From Granulicella aggregans (GTDB lineage: Bacteria > Acidobacteriota > Terriglobia > Terriglobales > Acidobacteriaceae): a DNA stretch of 64,000 nt. The stretch lies in NCBI RefSeq assembly GCF_014203275.1, contig NZ_JACHIP010000001.1, positions 1,178,001 to 1,242,000 of the forward strand, read 5' to 3'. A program made the position numbers and the translations under genes. How positions within the stretch are numbered: position 1 is the first letter of the stretch; each line of letters starts with the position of its first letter. The notes beneath the pieces are model-generated. The model did not search any database. It was not told the DNA's origin and saw only the letters and a list, made by a program, of their open reading frames with translations. Below, in pieces: positions 1 through 8,359 of this stretch.

Positions 1-767
1 CCGGCTGCGGCAGTCTCTCCCGCAAAGAGAGGGCGGTCGGTAACGACGCCGGAGATAGGTGTGCGGATGCTTGTGTAGCCTAGCTGCGCCTCGGCACCGA
101 GGTACTTACCCTTCGCAGAGGTCAACTGTCCCTCGGCGGACTTGAGGGACGCTGTCGTCCCAACACTCTTGGTCGTCTCGTATTTTTGCTTCGCTATTTC
201 ATAGTTCGCCTGGGCCTGAAACCCTGCGGCTTTAGCAGTGTCCACATCTCTACCGGGAATCGCGCCCTGCTTGAATAGCTGGGTGCGCGCGGCCAGGACA
301 TTCTGCGCCAAATCGAACGCTGACTTCGCCTGCTCAAGATCAAGTCGCGCCTGCGTCTCCTGCTGCGGAACCTGCTGCGCGGTGGCAATCGTGTAGGCGC
401 CTTCGGCACTGTTCAGCGCGCCCTTGTTGTCGAGTGCAGCCGCCGACAGATCGCCATTCTCGAGCGTCGCCAGCAGTTGCCCGGCCTTCACGCGGCCGCC
501 CCGTTGCACGTAAAACTGCTTGACCGGCGCAGTAATCTTCGCTTGAATCGCCGCTTGCGCAATGGGTGCCAGTGTCGCATCGCCTTCGATCTCTTCCGTG
601 ATCGCGCCGATGACAGGATGGACGACTTGCACCGGGACAACCTGCTTGTCCGCATCATCCGCGGCAGACTTCTTGCAGCCCTCAAAGAGCGACATGCAGA
701 GAACAGGCATCAGAAGCGCGACTGCCGCCAAGGGTTTTCGAAGCCGAAGATTATGTAGAGGAGTCAT
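1..767 (-). CDS. HlyD-family RND efflux periplasmic adaptor (partial, C-terminus beyond window)
   Basis: A minus-strand frame opens at ATG 767 and stays open to base 1 (about 255 codons seen). The N-terminus is a hydrophobic export signal ending near FEGCKK, a loose lipobox, so it may be a lipoprotein. Residues from about 45 onward match the membrane-fusion-protein plan: a barrel-sandwich half (QAKITAPVKQFYVQRGGRVKAGQLLATL), a long Gln/Ala/Glu-rich alpha-hairpin, then the returning lipoyl half (YTSIRTPISGVVTDRPLFAGE). The family joins an inner-membrane pump to a TolC-type channel in the periplasm. It starts 5 nt after the tolC-like stop, so it is co-transcribed with it; the inner-membrane pump gene should lie just outside the window. 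Substrate unknown. Confidence 0.9.
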   Translation of the reverse strand, partial: MTPLHNLRLRKPLAAVALLMPVLCMSLFEGCKKSAADDADKQVVPVQVVHPVIGAITEEIEGDATLAPIAQAAIQAKITAPVKQFYVQRGGRVKAGQLLATLENGDLSAAALDNKGALNSAEGAYTIATAQQVPQQETQARLDLEQAKSAFDLAQNVLAARTQLFKQGAIPGRDVDTAKAAGFQAQANYEIAKQKYETTKSVGTTASLKSAEGQLTSAKGKYLGAEAQLGYTSIRTPISGVVTDRPLFAGETAAA

Positions 768-771
768 CAAT

Positions 772-2145
772 TTAGATCGTTCCCGTAAGAAGTTGCAGGT
801 TGGCAAGGGCAAGCCTGTAGCGGACGTTGCCGTCCACCAGTCCAAGTTCGGCGGTGGTCAACGAGTTCTGTGCGTCGACAACCTCAAAGACCGTCGCCTC
901 GCTCGAGCTGTACCGCAGCCGCGTCAGGCGCAGACTCTCGCGTGCAGTATCCACGCTCAGCGTCAGCGAGGCCAGTTGGCGATCGGCAAGCTCCGCCTCG
1001 TTGTAGAACTCTTCAAGCTGTGCGATGAGATTGCGTTGCGTCGCGGTCAGGGCAACCTTCAATGAGTCGCGCTGAATCTGTGCCTGGCGCACCTTATGCT
1101 GCGTCGAGAACCAGTCCCATACAGGGATGTCGACGGTCACCGAGGCGGAGTAGCCAAGATTGCGCACGCCAGTGGGGCCGTTTACGGCGAACTGCTCCGC
1201 ATCGATACCATAGGTGTAGTTCAGCGCAAGGTCGGGGAGATAGGCAGCGCGCGCGGCACGGACATCAAGATTGGCCGCCTTGAGCGATGCGAAGGCACTC
1301 CGCATCTCCGGGTTGCTTGCCTGGGCTGCAGCCTCGATCTCCGATTGCAGAGGCAGAGGCTTCTCCTCGGGGAGACTGACCGTGTAGGGAGAACGCGGAT
1401 CTTCGAAGAGCAACACGCCCAGGTCAAGCTTGCTCTTGTCCATGGCAAGCTGCGCGTCGGCAAGATCACGCTTCCGCTGCTGCTCGGTAAGCTCGGCCTT
1501 GAGTACGTCGGCGTGAGCAGCCTCTCTCTGCGCTTCGCGTTGACTTGTCAGCGTCACAAAGCTCACCGCCTCGTCGGCTGCGCGCTGCTCTACCTCTACC
1601 CTCTCCTGGGCTGTAGCCGTGCCGTAGAAGAGCGTGGCGACAGTAGCCGTAAGTCCACGTCGCGCGATCTCCAACTCCGCGTTGGCGACCGCTGCAGCTG
1701 CTGAAGCGCGAGAGAGATTGGTCGCCTGCGCGAGGCCGAATGTCTCGTTGACCACACCCTGGCTCGCGTACTCGCGCACCGCGTTGTTCGCGATGAACTT
1801 CGGCGCTGCCTGCGACCCGGTCGACCCGGCCTGGTTCTTTCCTCCGTTGGGCTGGGTGTAGAGATAGGCATTGTGATAGGTCACGGTCGGAAGCAGAGCG
1901 GCACGCGCAATCGAACGATCGAGCGAAGCCGACTCGCTCGCAGCCCGGGCAGCCGCGAAGGCGGGCTGATTCGCTCGGGCGCGGGAAAGAGCCTCGTCAA
2001 GCGTCACTGCCGACGCAGAGGTTTGCGTAGCCACAGGCTGCGGCGGTGCCTGCTGTCCATCCACTGAACCTGCGACCGAGAAGACAATGCAGCCGTAGAT
2101 CATAAGCCGGCGAACTCCGGCCCCTTCTTCTCTTACTCTGGCCAT
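772..2145 (-). CDS. TolC-family outer membrane efflux channel
   Basis: 457 residues, usual length for the TolC/OEP family. A signal peptide (hydrophobic stretch IYGCIVFSVAGSV ending near DGQQ) is followed by two related halves with long Ala/Gln/Glu-rich helices (for example LDEALSRARANQPAFAAARAASE and the second-half counterpart AAQASNPEMRSAFASLKAANLDVRAARAAYLPDLAL), the helical barrel signature of trimeric efflux channels. ATG 2145 has an AAGAGATC ribosome site; an inner ATG at residue 15 could also serve and would give a more typical signal peptide. It sits 6 nt after the beta-propeller gene and 4 nt before the adaptor gene. Function as exit duct of a tripartite pump is family knowledge; the cargo is not visible. 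Confidence 0.92.
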   Translation of the reverse strand: MARVREEGAGVRRLMIYGCIVFSVAGSVDGQQAPPQPVATQTSASAVTLDEALSRARANQPAFAAARAASESASLDRSIARAALLPTVTYHNAYLYTQPNGGKNQAGSTGSQAAPKFIANNAVREYASQGVVNETFGLAQATNLSRASAAAAVANAELEIARRGLTATVATLFYGTATAQERVEVEQRAADEAVSFVTLTSQREAQREAAHADVLKAELTEQQRKRDLADAQLAMDKSKLDLGVLLFEDPRSPYTVSLPEEKPLPLQSEIEAAAQASNPEMRSAFASLKAANLDVRAARAAYLPDLALNYTYGIDAEQFAVNGPTGVRNLGYSASVTVDIPVWDWFSTQHKVRQAQIQRDSLKVALTATQRNLIAQLEEFYNEAELADRQLASLTLSVDTARESLRLTRLRYSSSEATVFEVVDAQNSLTTAELGLVDGNVRYRLALANLQLLTGTI

Positions 2146-2151
2146 GATCTC

Positions 2152-3165
2152 TTATCGCCCCAAGACGAGCACGGTGAAAGTCCCTGGAATCTGCGCCGGA
2201 CGCGCTTTCGGATTCGCCGGATCGGGCGCGGCAAACTTCGACGTCACAAGATAGATCTTATCGGCCACTGCATTGTAAGACATGGTGCGGGCTCCCTTCT
2301 CCGTCTTCACAGTCTGTGCCACTGGATAGCCCAGCTTGCCTGCATCGACCACGGTCAACGTGCCCTCGCCGTTTGATGAGAACGCGAGTTTCCGCTTCGC
2401 ATCATACCCCGCCGCATCCGGCCCATCGCCGACGATCGCCGAGGCGAGCGACTTCCCTGTCCTGGCATCGGTAACTGCCATCCTGTTGCCATCGCAGACC
2501 GAGAACAAGCGCTCGCCTTCAACATCGAACGCCAGACCCGACGGCGACTCGCACTTCGTCAGGGGCCAGGTCGCGGTCGCCTTCAAGGTCTTCGCGTCCA
2601 ACCGGACAATCGAGTTCTTGTCTTCGATGTTCACGAAGACAGTGCCCTTGCCGTCGGCCTGCGGAAACTCCGGCTTGCCCGGAAGTGTAATCGTAGCCTT
2701 GGGTGCCATCTTCGCAAGGTCGATGACCGTAACATTTTTGCTGCTGCCGTTGAACGCCCAAAGTGTGTTCGTCGTCGGCTCATACGTAGCTCCGTCCGGG
2801 TTGGTCCCCGTTGGGATCGTCGCTACGGACGCAAAACTTGCCAGGTCGAAAGCCACAACGCGATTCGCTCCTCCGTCGGTTACAAATCCGACCTTGCTGC
2901 CCGGCGGGATGACAACTCCATGGCAGCGGGTCAGCCCCGTGACCGCGCCAACGACCTTCCCAGTGTCGGTATCGACCACATCGACTTTGGTGCTATGCGC
3001 GATATAGAGACGATGGGAACCAGAGTCAGCGACGATATAGTCCCACCCGCCCTCGCCACCGACAACCCAACGGTGCTCAATATGAAAAGGAGACTGCGCC
3101 GATGCGACCGAGACGACGGCGAAGAGCGCCGAGAGGGCAATTTGGGCGAACATGCGAACCGACAT
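2152..3165 (-). CDS. Secreted YncE/YVTN-family beta-propeller protein
   Basis: 337 residues with a clear signal peptide (cleavage near VASAQ, residue 24). The mature part is made of repeating blade motifs such as HRLYIAHSTKVDVVDTDTGKVVGAV and KVGFVTDGGANRVVAFDLASFASVATI, the surface-layer/YVTN beta-propeller pattern. No catalytic residues can be assigned. ATG 3165 has a GGAG site 9 nt upstream. It heads the propeller-tolC-hlyD block and has its own inverted-repeat operator at 3215-3235, so it is probably induced with the efflux genes. It may bind a metal or ligand in the periplasm; that is inference. Confidence 0.8.
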   Translation of the reverse strand: MSVRMFAQIALSALFAVVSVASAQSPFHIEHRWVVGGEGGWDYIVADSGSHRLYIAHSTKVDVVDTDTGKVVGAVTGLTRCHGVVIPPGSKVGFVTDGGANRVVAFDLASFASVATIPTGTNPDGATYEPTTNTLWAFNGSSKNVTVIDLAKMAPKATITLPGKPEFPQADGKGTVFVNIEDKNSIVRLDAKTLKATATWPLTKCESPSGLAFDVEGERLFSVCDGNRMAVTDARTGKSLASAIVGDGPDAAGYDAKRKLAFSSNGEGTLTVVDAGKLGYPVAQTVKTEKGARTMSYNAVADKIYLVTSKFAAPDPANPKARPAQIPGTFTVLVLGR

Positions 3166-3214
3166 GCAGATTTCTCCAGGTGGGACAAGATCCCGATGCT
3201 CTCAATATCGCAAT

Positions 3215-3235
3215 TCGAGCTTAAATCAAGCTGAA
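3215..3235 (-). promoter_or_regulatory. Inverted-repeat operator upstream of the propeller-tolC-hlyD block (site 2)
   Basis: On the plus strand GAGCTT-aaatc-AAGCTGA (arms 3217-3222 and 3228-3234, 5-bp spacer), about 50 bp upstream of the propeller start codon and just after the kinase stop codon. Its geometry and sequence nearly equal the site at 5366-5387 in front of the response regulator. The repetition is visible directly; that it is the binding site of the adjacent OmpR-family regulator is inference. Confidence 0.6.
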
Positions 3236-3253
3236 GACTTGCTGCACCGAGGA

Positions 3254-4663
3254 TTACGCTCCGCTTCCAACGAGCCGGGGAAGCGAGAACTCGACGCAGG
3301 TACCCTCATCAACCCGGCTTTCGATGGTGATCTCGCCCCTGCCGCTCTCCACAATCGCCTTGGCGATTGCAAGCCCTAGTCCCGTACCGCCAGTTCTCCG
3401 GCTGCGGGAACGGTCGGCGCGGTAGAAACGCTCAAAGACATGCGGGAGTGCTTCGGGCGGGATCCCTTCGCCCTCGTCTTCGATCCGCACATGCGCACGC
3501 CCATCGAGGAGGCTTAGAGAAACTTTAACCTCCTCGCCTGGTGCGCTGTGCTGGATCGCATTCTGCAGCAGGTTGGAGCAAAGAATCCGAAGCTGCTCCC
3601 TCTCCCCGGCAACCCAGGCCGCCGAATCCGCGGACACGATCACACCAACCTCGGAGAGTTCAGCAGCGGTCCTCAAAAGCTCGACCACCTCAAGAACTAC
3701 ATCTCTAAGGTCGACCTCCATCGACGGGACTTCGTGTTCCGTGTTGGCCTCCAGACCCGCAAGAAAGAGCATGCTCGCAACCAGCTGTTCCATCCGCTCG
3801 CAATCGACCTCGGCCCGCTCGATTCCGGCAAGGTACTCGGAGGCACTGCGTTCGCGCAGGGTCATCACCTGCAGCGACGATTTGATCACCGCGACAGAAG
3901 TCTTCAGCTCATGGGCAGCATCGCCTACAAACTGTCGCTGCTGTTCGAACGACCGCTCAAGGCCGCCGAGTGCTGTGCGCAGCGCAACCACGAGCGGGCT
4001 TAGTTCTTCCACTTCGAGTACATGCTCCGGGGGCTCAAACCTCCACGCGTCCACAGAGACCTTGCTCGCCTGCAAAGCGAGTTCGCGCAAAGGCCGCAGA
4101 CCTCGCCGCATAAGCCGAAGCATCAGGTATCCGCTGATTGCCAGCAGCGCAACCCCCAGCACGGAATAGAACAGCATGGCGTTCCCAATGCGCTCCCAGA
4201 CCGGATGTGTTCTGAGCCCATAAAGGATCACAACATGGCGAGGAATGCCGCCGCCCTTGTCACCAGGGTCGACCATGCGCAGCCCGGAGACGCGGATGAG
4301 GCGGAACTCCCTGTCGTCTACATGGATGGAACGAAACTCCCGGCCGTCGGCGAAGGCCGCCTCGGAGTCGGTCCAGTTCTCAGAGTGGCCCAGGATCTTT
4401 CCGAACTCGTCCCGCACGGAATAGATATCGCGTCCCGGAACCATGGTCTGGGTTCCATCGAGCATCACGTTGTCCTGCGCATCCTCAGCGTCCTGCACCG
4501 CGCCCAGCATCGAGTCCGCCCGCCCGCGCAGCATCACGTCAAACGCGCGAAACTGCGAGATGGTGTCGTACACACCCGCACCAGCGATCAGCACAACCGT
4601 CGTGGCAACCTGGACCAGCAATACGACTGCGATCAACCGGCGGGTAAGAGAAAACGTCTTCAC
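3254..4663 (-). CDS. Two-component sensor histidine kinase (HAMP-type, OmpR partner)
   Basis: 469 residues. Membrane segments at about residues 9-30 and 163-185 flank a periplasmic sensor of roughly 130 residues, as in CusS/CopS-like kinases. HAMP follows, then the dimerisation H-box with phospho-acceptor His251 (AAHELKTSVAV), N-box (NLLQNAIQH), G1 (DEGEGIP), F-box (FERFYR) and G2 (GGTGLGLAI). The start is GTG 4663, overlapping the regulator stop as GTGA with a GAGGT site, so the two are translationally coupled. No metal-binding motif is obvious in the sensor. Its position before efflux genes suggests it senses what that pump exports (inference). Confidence 0.94.
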   Translation of the reverse strand: MKTFSLTRRLIAVVLLVQVATTVVLIAGAGVYDTISQFRAFDVMLRGRADSMLGAVQDAEDAQDNVMLDGTQTMVPGRDIYSVRDEFGKILGHSENWTDSEAAFADGREFRSIHVDDREFRLIRVSGLRMVDPGDKGGGIPRHVVILYGLRTHPVWERIGNAMLFYSVLGVALLAISGYLMLRLMRRGLRPLRELALQASKVSVDAWRFEPPEHVLEVEELSPLVVALRTALGGLERSFEQQRQFVGDAAHELKTSVAVIKSSLQVMTLRERSASEYLAGIERAEVDCERMEQLVASMLFLAGLEANTEHEVPSMEVDLRDVVLEVVELLRTAAELSEVGVIVSADSAAWVAGEREQLRILCSNLLQNAIQHSAPGEEVKVSLSLLDGRAHVRIEDEGEGIPPEALPHVFERFYRADRSRSRRTGGTGLGLAIAKAIVESGRGEITIESRVDEGTCVEFSLPRLVGSGA

Positions 4664-5349
4664 CCAACTACCTCGCGACCTACCTGCAAACGGTAGCCTC
4701 GCCCACGCAGCGTTTCGATGCTCGAAGTTTCGGCGCCAGAGTCGAGCTTGCGTCGCAAGTTCGAGACATGCGCTTCGATGACGTTCGAATGATGTTCCCA
4801 GTTGTAGTCGTAGATATGTTCGAGGAGTTCTCGCTTCGACACGACCACACGAGGCCGGTGCATCAAATATTCGAGAATCTTGTACTCAATCGGCGATAGC
4901 GTGACAAACCTCCCTGCGCGTGCGACGGTCTGCTCGCTGGTGTTCATCTCGATGTCTCCCAGGTGCAGGGTGGTGGCAGCAACTCCCTTTCCTCGACGGA
5001 TCAAGGCCTTCGCTCGGGCGATCAATTCTCCCAGATCGAACGGCTTGGTCAGGTAGTCGTCAGCACCAGCATTCAACAGCTCCACAATCGACTCGCGCTC
5101 GGAACGAGCGGTCAGCACCAGCACAGCCGTCGTATCTCCGCCAGCCCTCAGTCTGCGCAGAACAGCGGGTCCGTCCAGGATTGGGAGATTGAGATCGAGA
5201 ACGACCAGGTCGTAACAGCGATTACCGGCAAGGTCGATGGCGGTTGCCCCGTCCTCCGCATGGTCTACAGCGAATCCGGGACCGTCCCGCAAGGCCGCGG
5301 CAACATTCTCCGCAAGCCGGACTTCATCCTCAACCAGCAGCACACGCAT
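4660..5349 (-). CDS. OmpR/PhoB-family response regulator
   Basis: 229 residues: an N-terminal receiver with acidic pocket (VEDE), phospho-acceptor Asp52 (VVLDLNLP), Thr80 and Lys102 (TKPF), and a C-terminal winged helix (LSPIEYKILEYLMHRPRVVVSKRELLEHIYDY and VSNLRRKLD). Winged-helix members of this family bind repeated DNA half-sites and often control their own operon. A TCAGCTT-N5-AAGCTGA inverted repeat lies 19-37 bp upstream of ATG 5349 and recurs before the propeller gene. Most similar in layout to CusR/CopR/CzcR-type regulators paired with RND efflux, but metal specificity cannot be read from the sequence. Confidence 0.94.
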   Translation of the reverse strand: MRVLLVEDEVRLAENVAAALRDGPGFAVDHAEDGATAIDLAGNRCYDLVVLDLNLPILDGPAVLRRLRAGGDTTAVLVLTARSERESIVELLNAGADDYLTKPFDLGELIARAKALIRRGKGVAATTLHLGDIEMNTSEQTVARAGRFVTLSPIEYKILEYLMHRPRVVVSKRELLEHIYDYNWEHHSNVIEAHVSNLRRKLDSGAETSSIETLRGRGYRLQVGREVVG

Positions 5350-5365
5350 CGCGATAGTTCACCAC

Positions 5366-5387
5366 AATCAGCTTAATCCAAGCTGAA
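5366..5387 (-). promoter_or_regulatory. Inverted-repeat operator upstream of the response regulator (site 1)
   Basis: Plus-strand TCAGCTT-aatcc-AAGCTGA (5368-5374 and 5380-5386), a perfect 7-bp inverted repeat with a 5-bp spacer directly upstream of the regulator start. The near-identical site at 3215-3235 precedes the efflux block. Probably the autoregulatory site; could alternatively be a small transcript hairpin behind the amidohydrolase gene, but it has no T-run. Confidence 0.6.
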
Positions 5388-5393
5388 GCTGCT

Positions 5394-6797
5394 TCAGTGG
5401 CAATCCGTCAGCGGTGAGAGCGTCGCTCCCCAGCGAGCCAGAGCCGCGGTTAACTCCGACACCGTAGCCGGCCACGTTCCGGCCGAGGCAAACCCGATTC
5501 CCTTCGGCTCTCCGCAGACCTTCACTATGGATGTGGCGGCGGCTCCACGTGCCTGTTGCATCAATTTCGCATCCCCATAAACGGCAACACCATCGACCAT
5601 CACCATCGCAACGTCCGCTGAGGAAGAATGAACCAGCTGCGTGTACGCATCTCCACCGCCAGCGGTCGCCTCTAGAACGAGGAGGTCAGCCCGCATGCCA
5701 ACAGCGAGCGTGCCCGTCTGATCGGCGATACCCCCAAGCTCCGCAGCGTTAAGAGTCGCCATCTCAAAGAGGTCTCGATCAGTGAACGGCGCGGGCGCTT
5801 GCGTCGCATTCCAGACAGCGGCATACTTCAGCTCCTGCAACATGCCGTCCGAGCCGGTCGGGCTCCAGTCCGGCGCGATCGCCATCTTTACTCCAGCCTC
5901 CTTCGCGCCCGCGACATCCGCAGTGCTGCCGTAGAGCTCGAAATTGCTGTGCGGCGACCAGATCAGGCCAACGCCAGTCTTCGCCATCACCGCAAAGTTC
6001 TCCCTCGATAAGGCGACGCCGTGGATGATGCTCACACCCGGAAGCAGAAGTCCCCGACCCTGCAGCATCGCAAACTCACGCCTGGCACTGGCATTGTCCG
6101 AAGCCCCTTCGGCGATGTGGAACATGGCAGCGTTGATCGTGTGGTCGCGAAGCCCATCCATCAGCGCCGCGGTATGGGCCGGATCAATCGCCAGCGGAAA
6201 GACCTCATACCGCAGTTTTTCCGAGGCTCCCTCGCTATAAAGACGCGATGCCACACCAAGCTCGCGCACAAGACCGCCCAGGCAGTTTGACTGCAGAGTC
6301 GTTGGACCGGTCGACTGACCGGATAATGTCAGATCGGCGGGATAAAGGCCAGCCTGAGAGGTCGCGCCACCCGCTATTGCCTTCACCTCGGCGTACCTCT
6401 CGGCTGCACATCCATGGCCCTCCCCGACGAACTTTTCGTGGGGAACATTCAGTGCCATCTGATACTCCGGCAGCTGCTGCCAGTCGTACCGCGCTCCGGA
6501 TTTTACTCCGGAACTCCATCGCGACAGGACGTTCCACGTCACATGATTGTGCAGATCAATAAGGCCTGGATAGAGAATGCCGCCGGTCTCGATCACCTTG
6601 GTGCCTGCAGGCAGGACAGGATCAGTGCCAATGGCTGCGATCTTCTCGCCTTCAATCAATACAGTTGCATGATCGACCGGACCGGACGGCGTAACCACGG
6701 TTCCACGAAGGGCAATGCGAGCCTGCTGCGCCCCCGCGATGCAGAGACAAGCGGAGAGACAAAAACCGGCAGCAGCGAGACGCACACTAAGACGCAA
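5394..6797 (-). CDS. Secreted metal-dependent amidohydrolase
   Basis: 467 residues with a signal peptide (hydrophobic core AAAGFCLSACLCIAGA, cleavage before QQ). The mature part has the composite-domain amidohydrolase layout: beta-sandwich start (RGTVVTPSGPVDHATVLIEGEKIAAIG), metal ligands HNH (LIDLHNH), later His (SIIHGVAL), WSPHSN and APDWSP Asp, closing with GTLAVGMRADLLVL. This is the imidazolonepropionase/TrzN-like branch, not the lysine-bridged dihydropyrimidinase branch. The start is TTG 6797 with AGGAG 6 nt upstream. It follows the dehydrogenase by 50 nt on the same strand, so it may be the last gene of the pyrimidine operon, acting in the periplasm on an unknown N-heterocycle or amide. 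Confidence 0.82.
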   Translation of the reverse strand: MRLSVRLAAAGFCLSACLCIAGAQQARIALRGTVVTPSGPVDHATVLIEGEKIAAIGTDPVLPAGTKVIETGGILYPGLIDLHNHVTWNVLSRWSSGVKSGARYDWQQLPEYQMALNVPHEKFVGEGHGCAAERYAEVKAIAGGATSQAGLYPADLTLSGQSTGPTTLQSNCLGGLVRELGVASRLYSEGASEKLRYEVFPLAIDPAHTAALMDGLRDHTINAAMFHIAEGASDNASARREFAMLQGRGLLLPGVSIIHGVALSRENFAVMAKTGVGLIWSPHSNFELYGSTADVAGAKEAGVKMAIAPDWSPTGSDGMLQELKYAAVWNATQAPAPFTDRDLFEMATLNAAELGGIADQTGTLAVGMRADLLVLEATAGGGDAYTQLVHSSSADVAMVMVDGVAVYGDAKLMQQARGAAATSIVKVCGEPKGIGFASAGTWPATVSELTAALARWGATLSPLTDCH

Positions 6798-6847
6798 TGG
6801 AAACTCCTATCGTAACGCCCAGCTCCACTGATTTCGAGGGCTGGACT

Positions 6848-8359
6848 CTAGCGAACCTGCGGAAACCCAAGATCAACCTTGCTGGTACCAGGGTCAGGCC
6901 AGCGACTCGTCACCACTTTGCCGCGCGTGTAGAACTGAATACCCTCCGGACCATACATATGCAGGTCTCCGAAGAGCGAAGACTTCCATCCTCCGAAGCT
7001 GTACGAAGAGACCGGCACCGGGATGGGCACGTTGATGCCGACCATGCCCACCTCAACATCGAACTGAAATTGCCGCGCCGCGCCGCCGTTCTGCGTAAAG
7101 ATCGCGGTACCGTTACCGAATTCGTTTTCGTTGATGATCTTCAACCCTTCGGCATAGGTCTCCACGCGCACGACGCTCAGGACAGGCCCAAAGATCTCTT
7201 CGTTATAGCAGCGCGTTCCTGGCGCAACATTATCGATCAGCGAAGCTCCGAGGAAGAACCCGTCACCCTTCGACGCAGACTCTTCCCGCCCATCGACAGC
7301 CACTGTAGCGCCGTCGGCGATGGCGAAGTCAAGAAATCCCGCAACCCTGTCACGCTGCTCGCGTGTCACCAGCGGCCCCATCTCGCTCCCTTGTTCGAGC
7401 CCCGGCCCTACCTTGATCTTCGGGATGCGATTGCGAATCGCTGCAACAAGAGGATCAGCGACGCCACCAACAGCAACAATCACCGAGATCGCCATGCATC
7501 GCTGTCCCGCAGCACCATACGCAGCAGAGACAGCAGCATCAGCCGCAGCTTCTACATCGGCATCAGGAAGAACCAGCATGTGGTTCTTCGCCCCACCCAG
7601 GGCCTGCACCCGCTTCCCATTGCGAGTACCCGTCTCGTAGATGTAACGCGCAATCGGAGTGGAGCCAACAAAGCTGATCGCACGCACGTCGGGATGCGCA
7701 AGCAACCGATCCACAGCCACACGATCGCCCATCAGCACATTCAGCACGCCATCGGGAACTCCCGCCTGCTGCGCCAGTTCCGCAAGGAATAGGCTCGCAG
7801 AAGGCACCTTCTCAGATGGCTTCAGGATAAAGGCATTCCCACACGCTATCGCGTTGGCAAGCATCCACAACGGCACCATCACCGGGAAGTTGAAGGGAGT
7901 GATCCCAGCTACAACGCCAAGCGGCTGCCGAAGCTGGTAGACATCCACCCCCGTGCTCGCCTGCTCGGAGTAGCTGCCCTTCAGCAGGTTCGATATGCCG
8001 CATGCGAACTCGACATTTTCAAGACCTCGCGCAATCTCTCCGCGAGCATCGGCCAGCGTCTTGCCGTTCTCCGTAGCCACAATCCCCGCCAACCGTTCGC
8101 GGTTCGCGTCGATCAGCCCGCGCAGCTTGAACATGATCTCCGCACGCCGGGAGAGCGGTGTCGCCCGCCACGCCGGAAACGCCGCCTTCGCGACCGCGAC
8201 TGCATGATCCACATCGTCGACAGAGGCGAAGTTAACCTCGGCGATCTGCTGCCCCGTAGCTGGGTTCCAGACCGGACCGGTTCGGCCCGAGACGCTTTCG
8301 CTGGAGACGCCACCAATGCGGTGATTAATGAGAAGCGCTTGTGAGACGGACTGGGGCAT
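6848..8359 (-). CDS. mmsA: CoA-acylating (methyl)malonate-semialdehyde dehydrogenase
   Basis: 503 residues from ATG 8359, chosen because GGAGGAAG lies directly upstream; the start falls 35 nt inside the preceding aminotransferase gene. An ALDH-fold protein: cofactor-binding stretch GITPFNFPVMVPLWM, VGSTPIARYIY, LGGAKNHMLVLPDAD and catalytic Cys288 in GAAGQRCMA. The family (MmsA/IolA) oxidises malonate or methylmalonate semialdehyde with NAD and CoA, releasing CO2 and giving acetyl-CoA or propionyl-CoA. After a beta-alanine aminotransferase this is the last step of reductive uracil/thymine breakdown. The dehydrogenase identity is firm; the pyrimidine role comes from its neighbours. Confidence 0.93.
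   Translation of the reverse strand: MPQSVSQALLINHRIGGVSSESVSGRTGPVWNPATGQQIAEVNFASVDDVDHAVAVAKAAFPAWRATPLSRRAEIMFKLRGLIDANRERLAGIVATENGKTLADARGEIARGLENVEFACGISNLLKGSYSEQASTGVDVYQLRQPLGVVAGITPFNFPVMVPLWMLANAIACGNAFILKPSEKVPSASLFLAELAQQAGVPDGVLNVLMGDRVAVDRLLAHPDVRAISFVGSTPIARYIYETGTRNGKRVQALGGAKNHMLVLPDADVEAAADAAVSAAYGAAGQRCMAISVIVAVGGVADPLVAAIRNRIPKIKVGPGLEQGSEMGPLVTREQRDRVAGFLDFAIADGATVAVDGREESASKGDGFFLGASLIDNVAPGTRCYNEEIFGPVLSVVRVETYAEGLKIINENEFGNGTAIFTQNGGAARQFQFDVEVGMVGINVPIPVPVSSYSFGGWKSSLFGDLHMYGPEGIQFYTRGKVVTSRWPDPGTSKVDLGFPQVR

Noticed and set aside
5394..6797. Secreted amidohydrolase considered as the missing dihydropyrimidinase
   Set aside because: It has a signal peptide and HNH/His/Asp ligands of the imidazolonepropionase-like branch, whereas dihydropyrimidinase is cytoplasmic with a bridging lysine.
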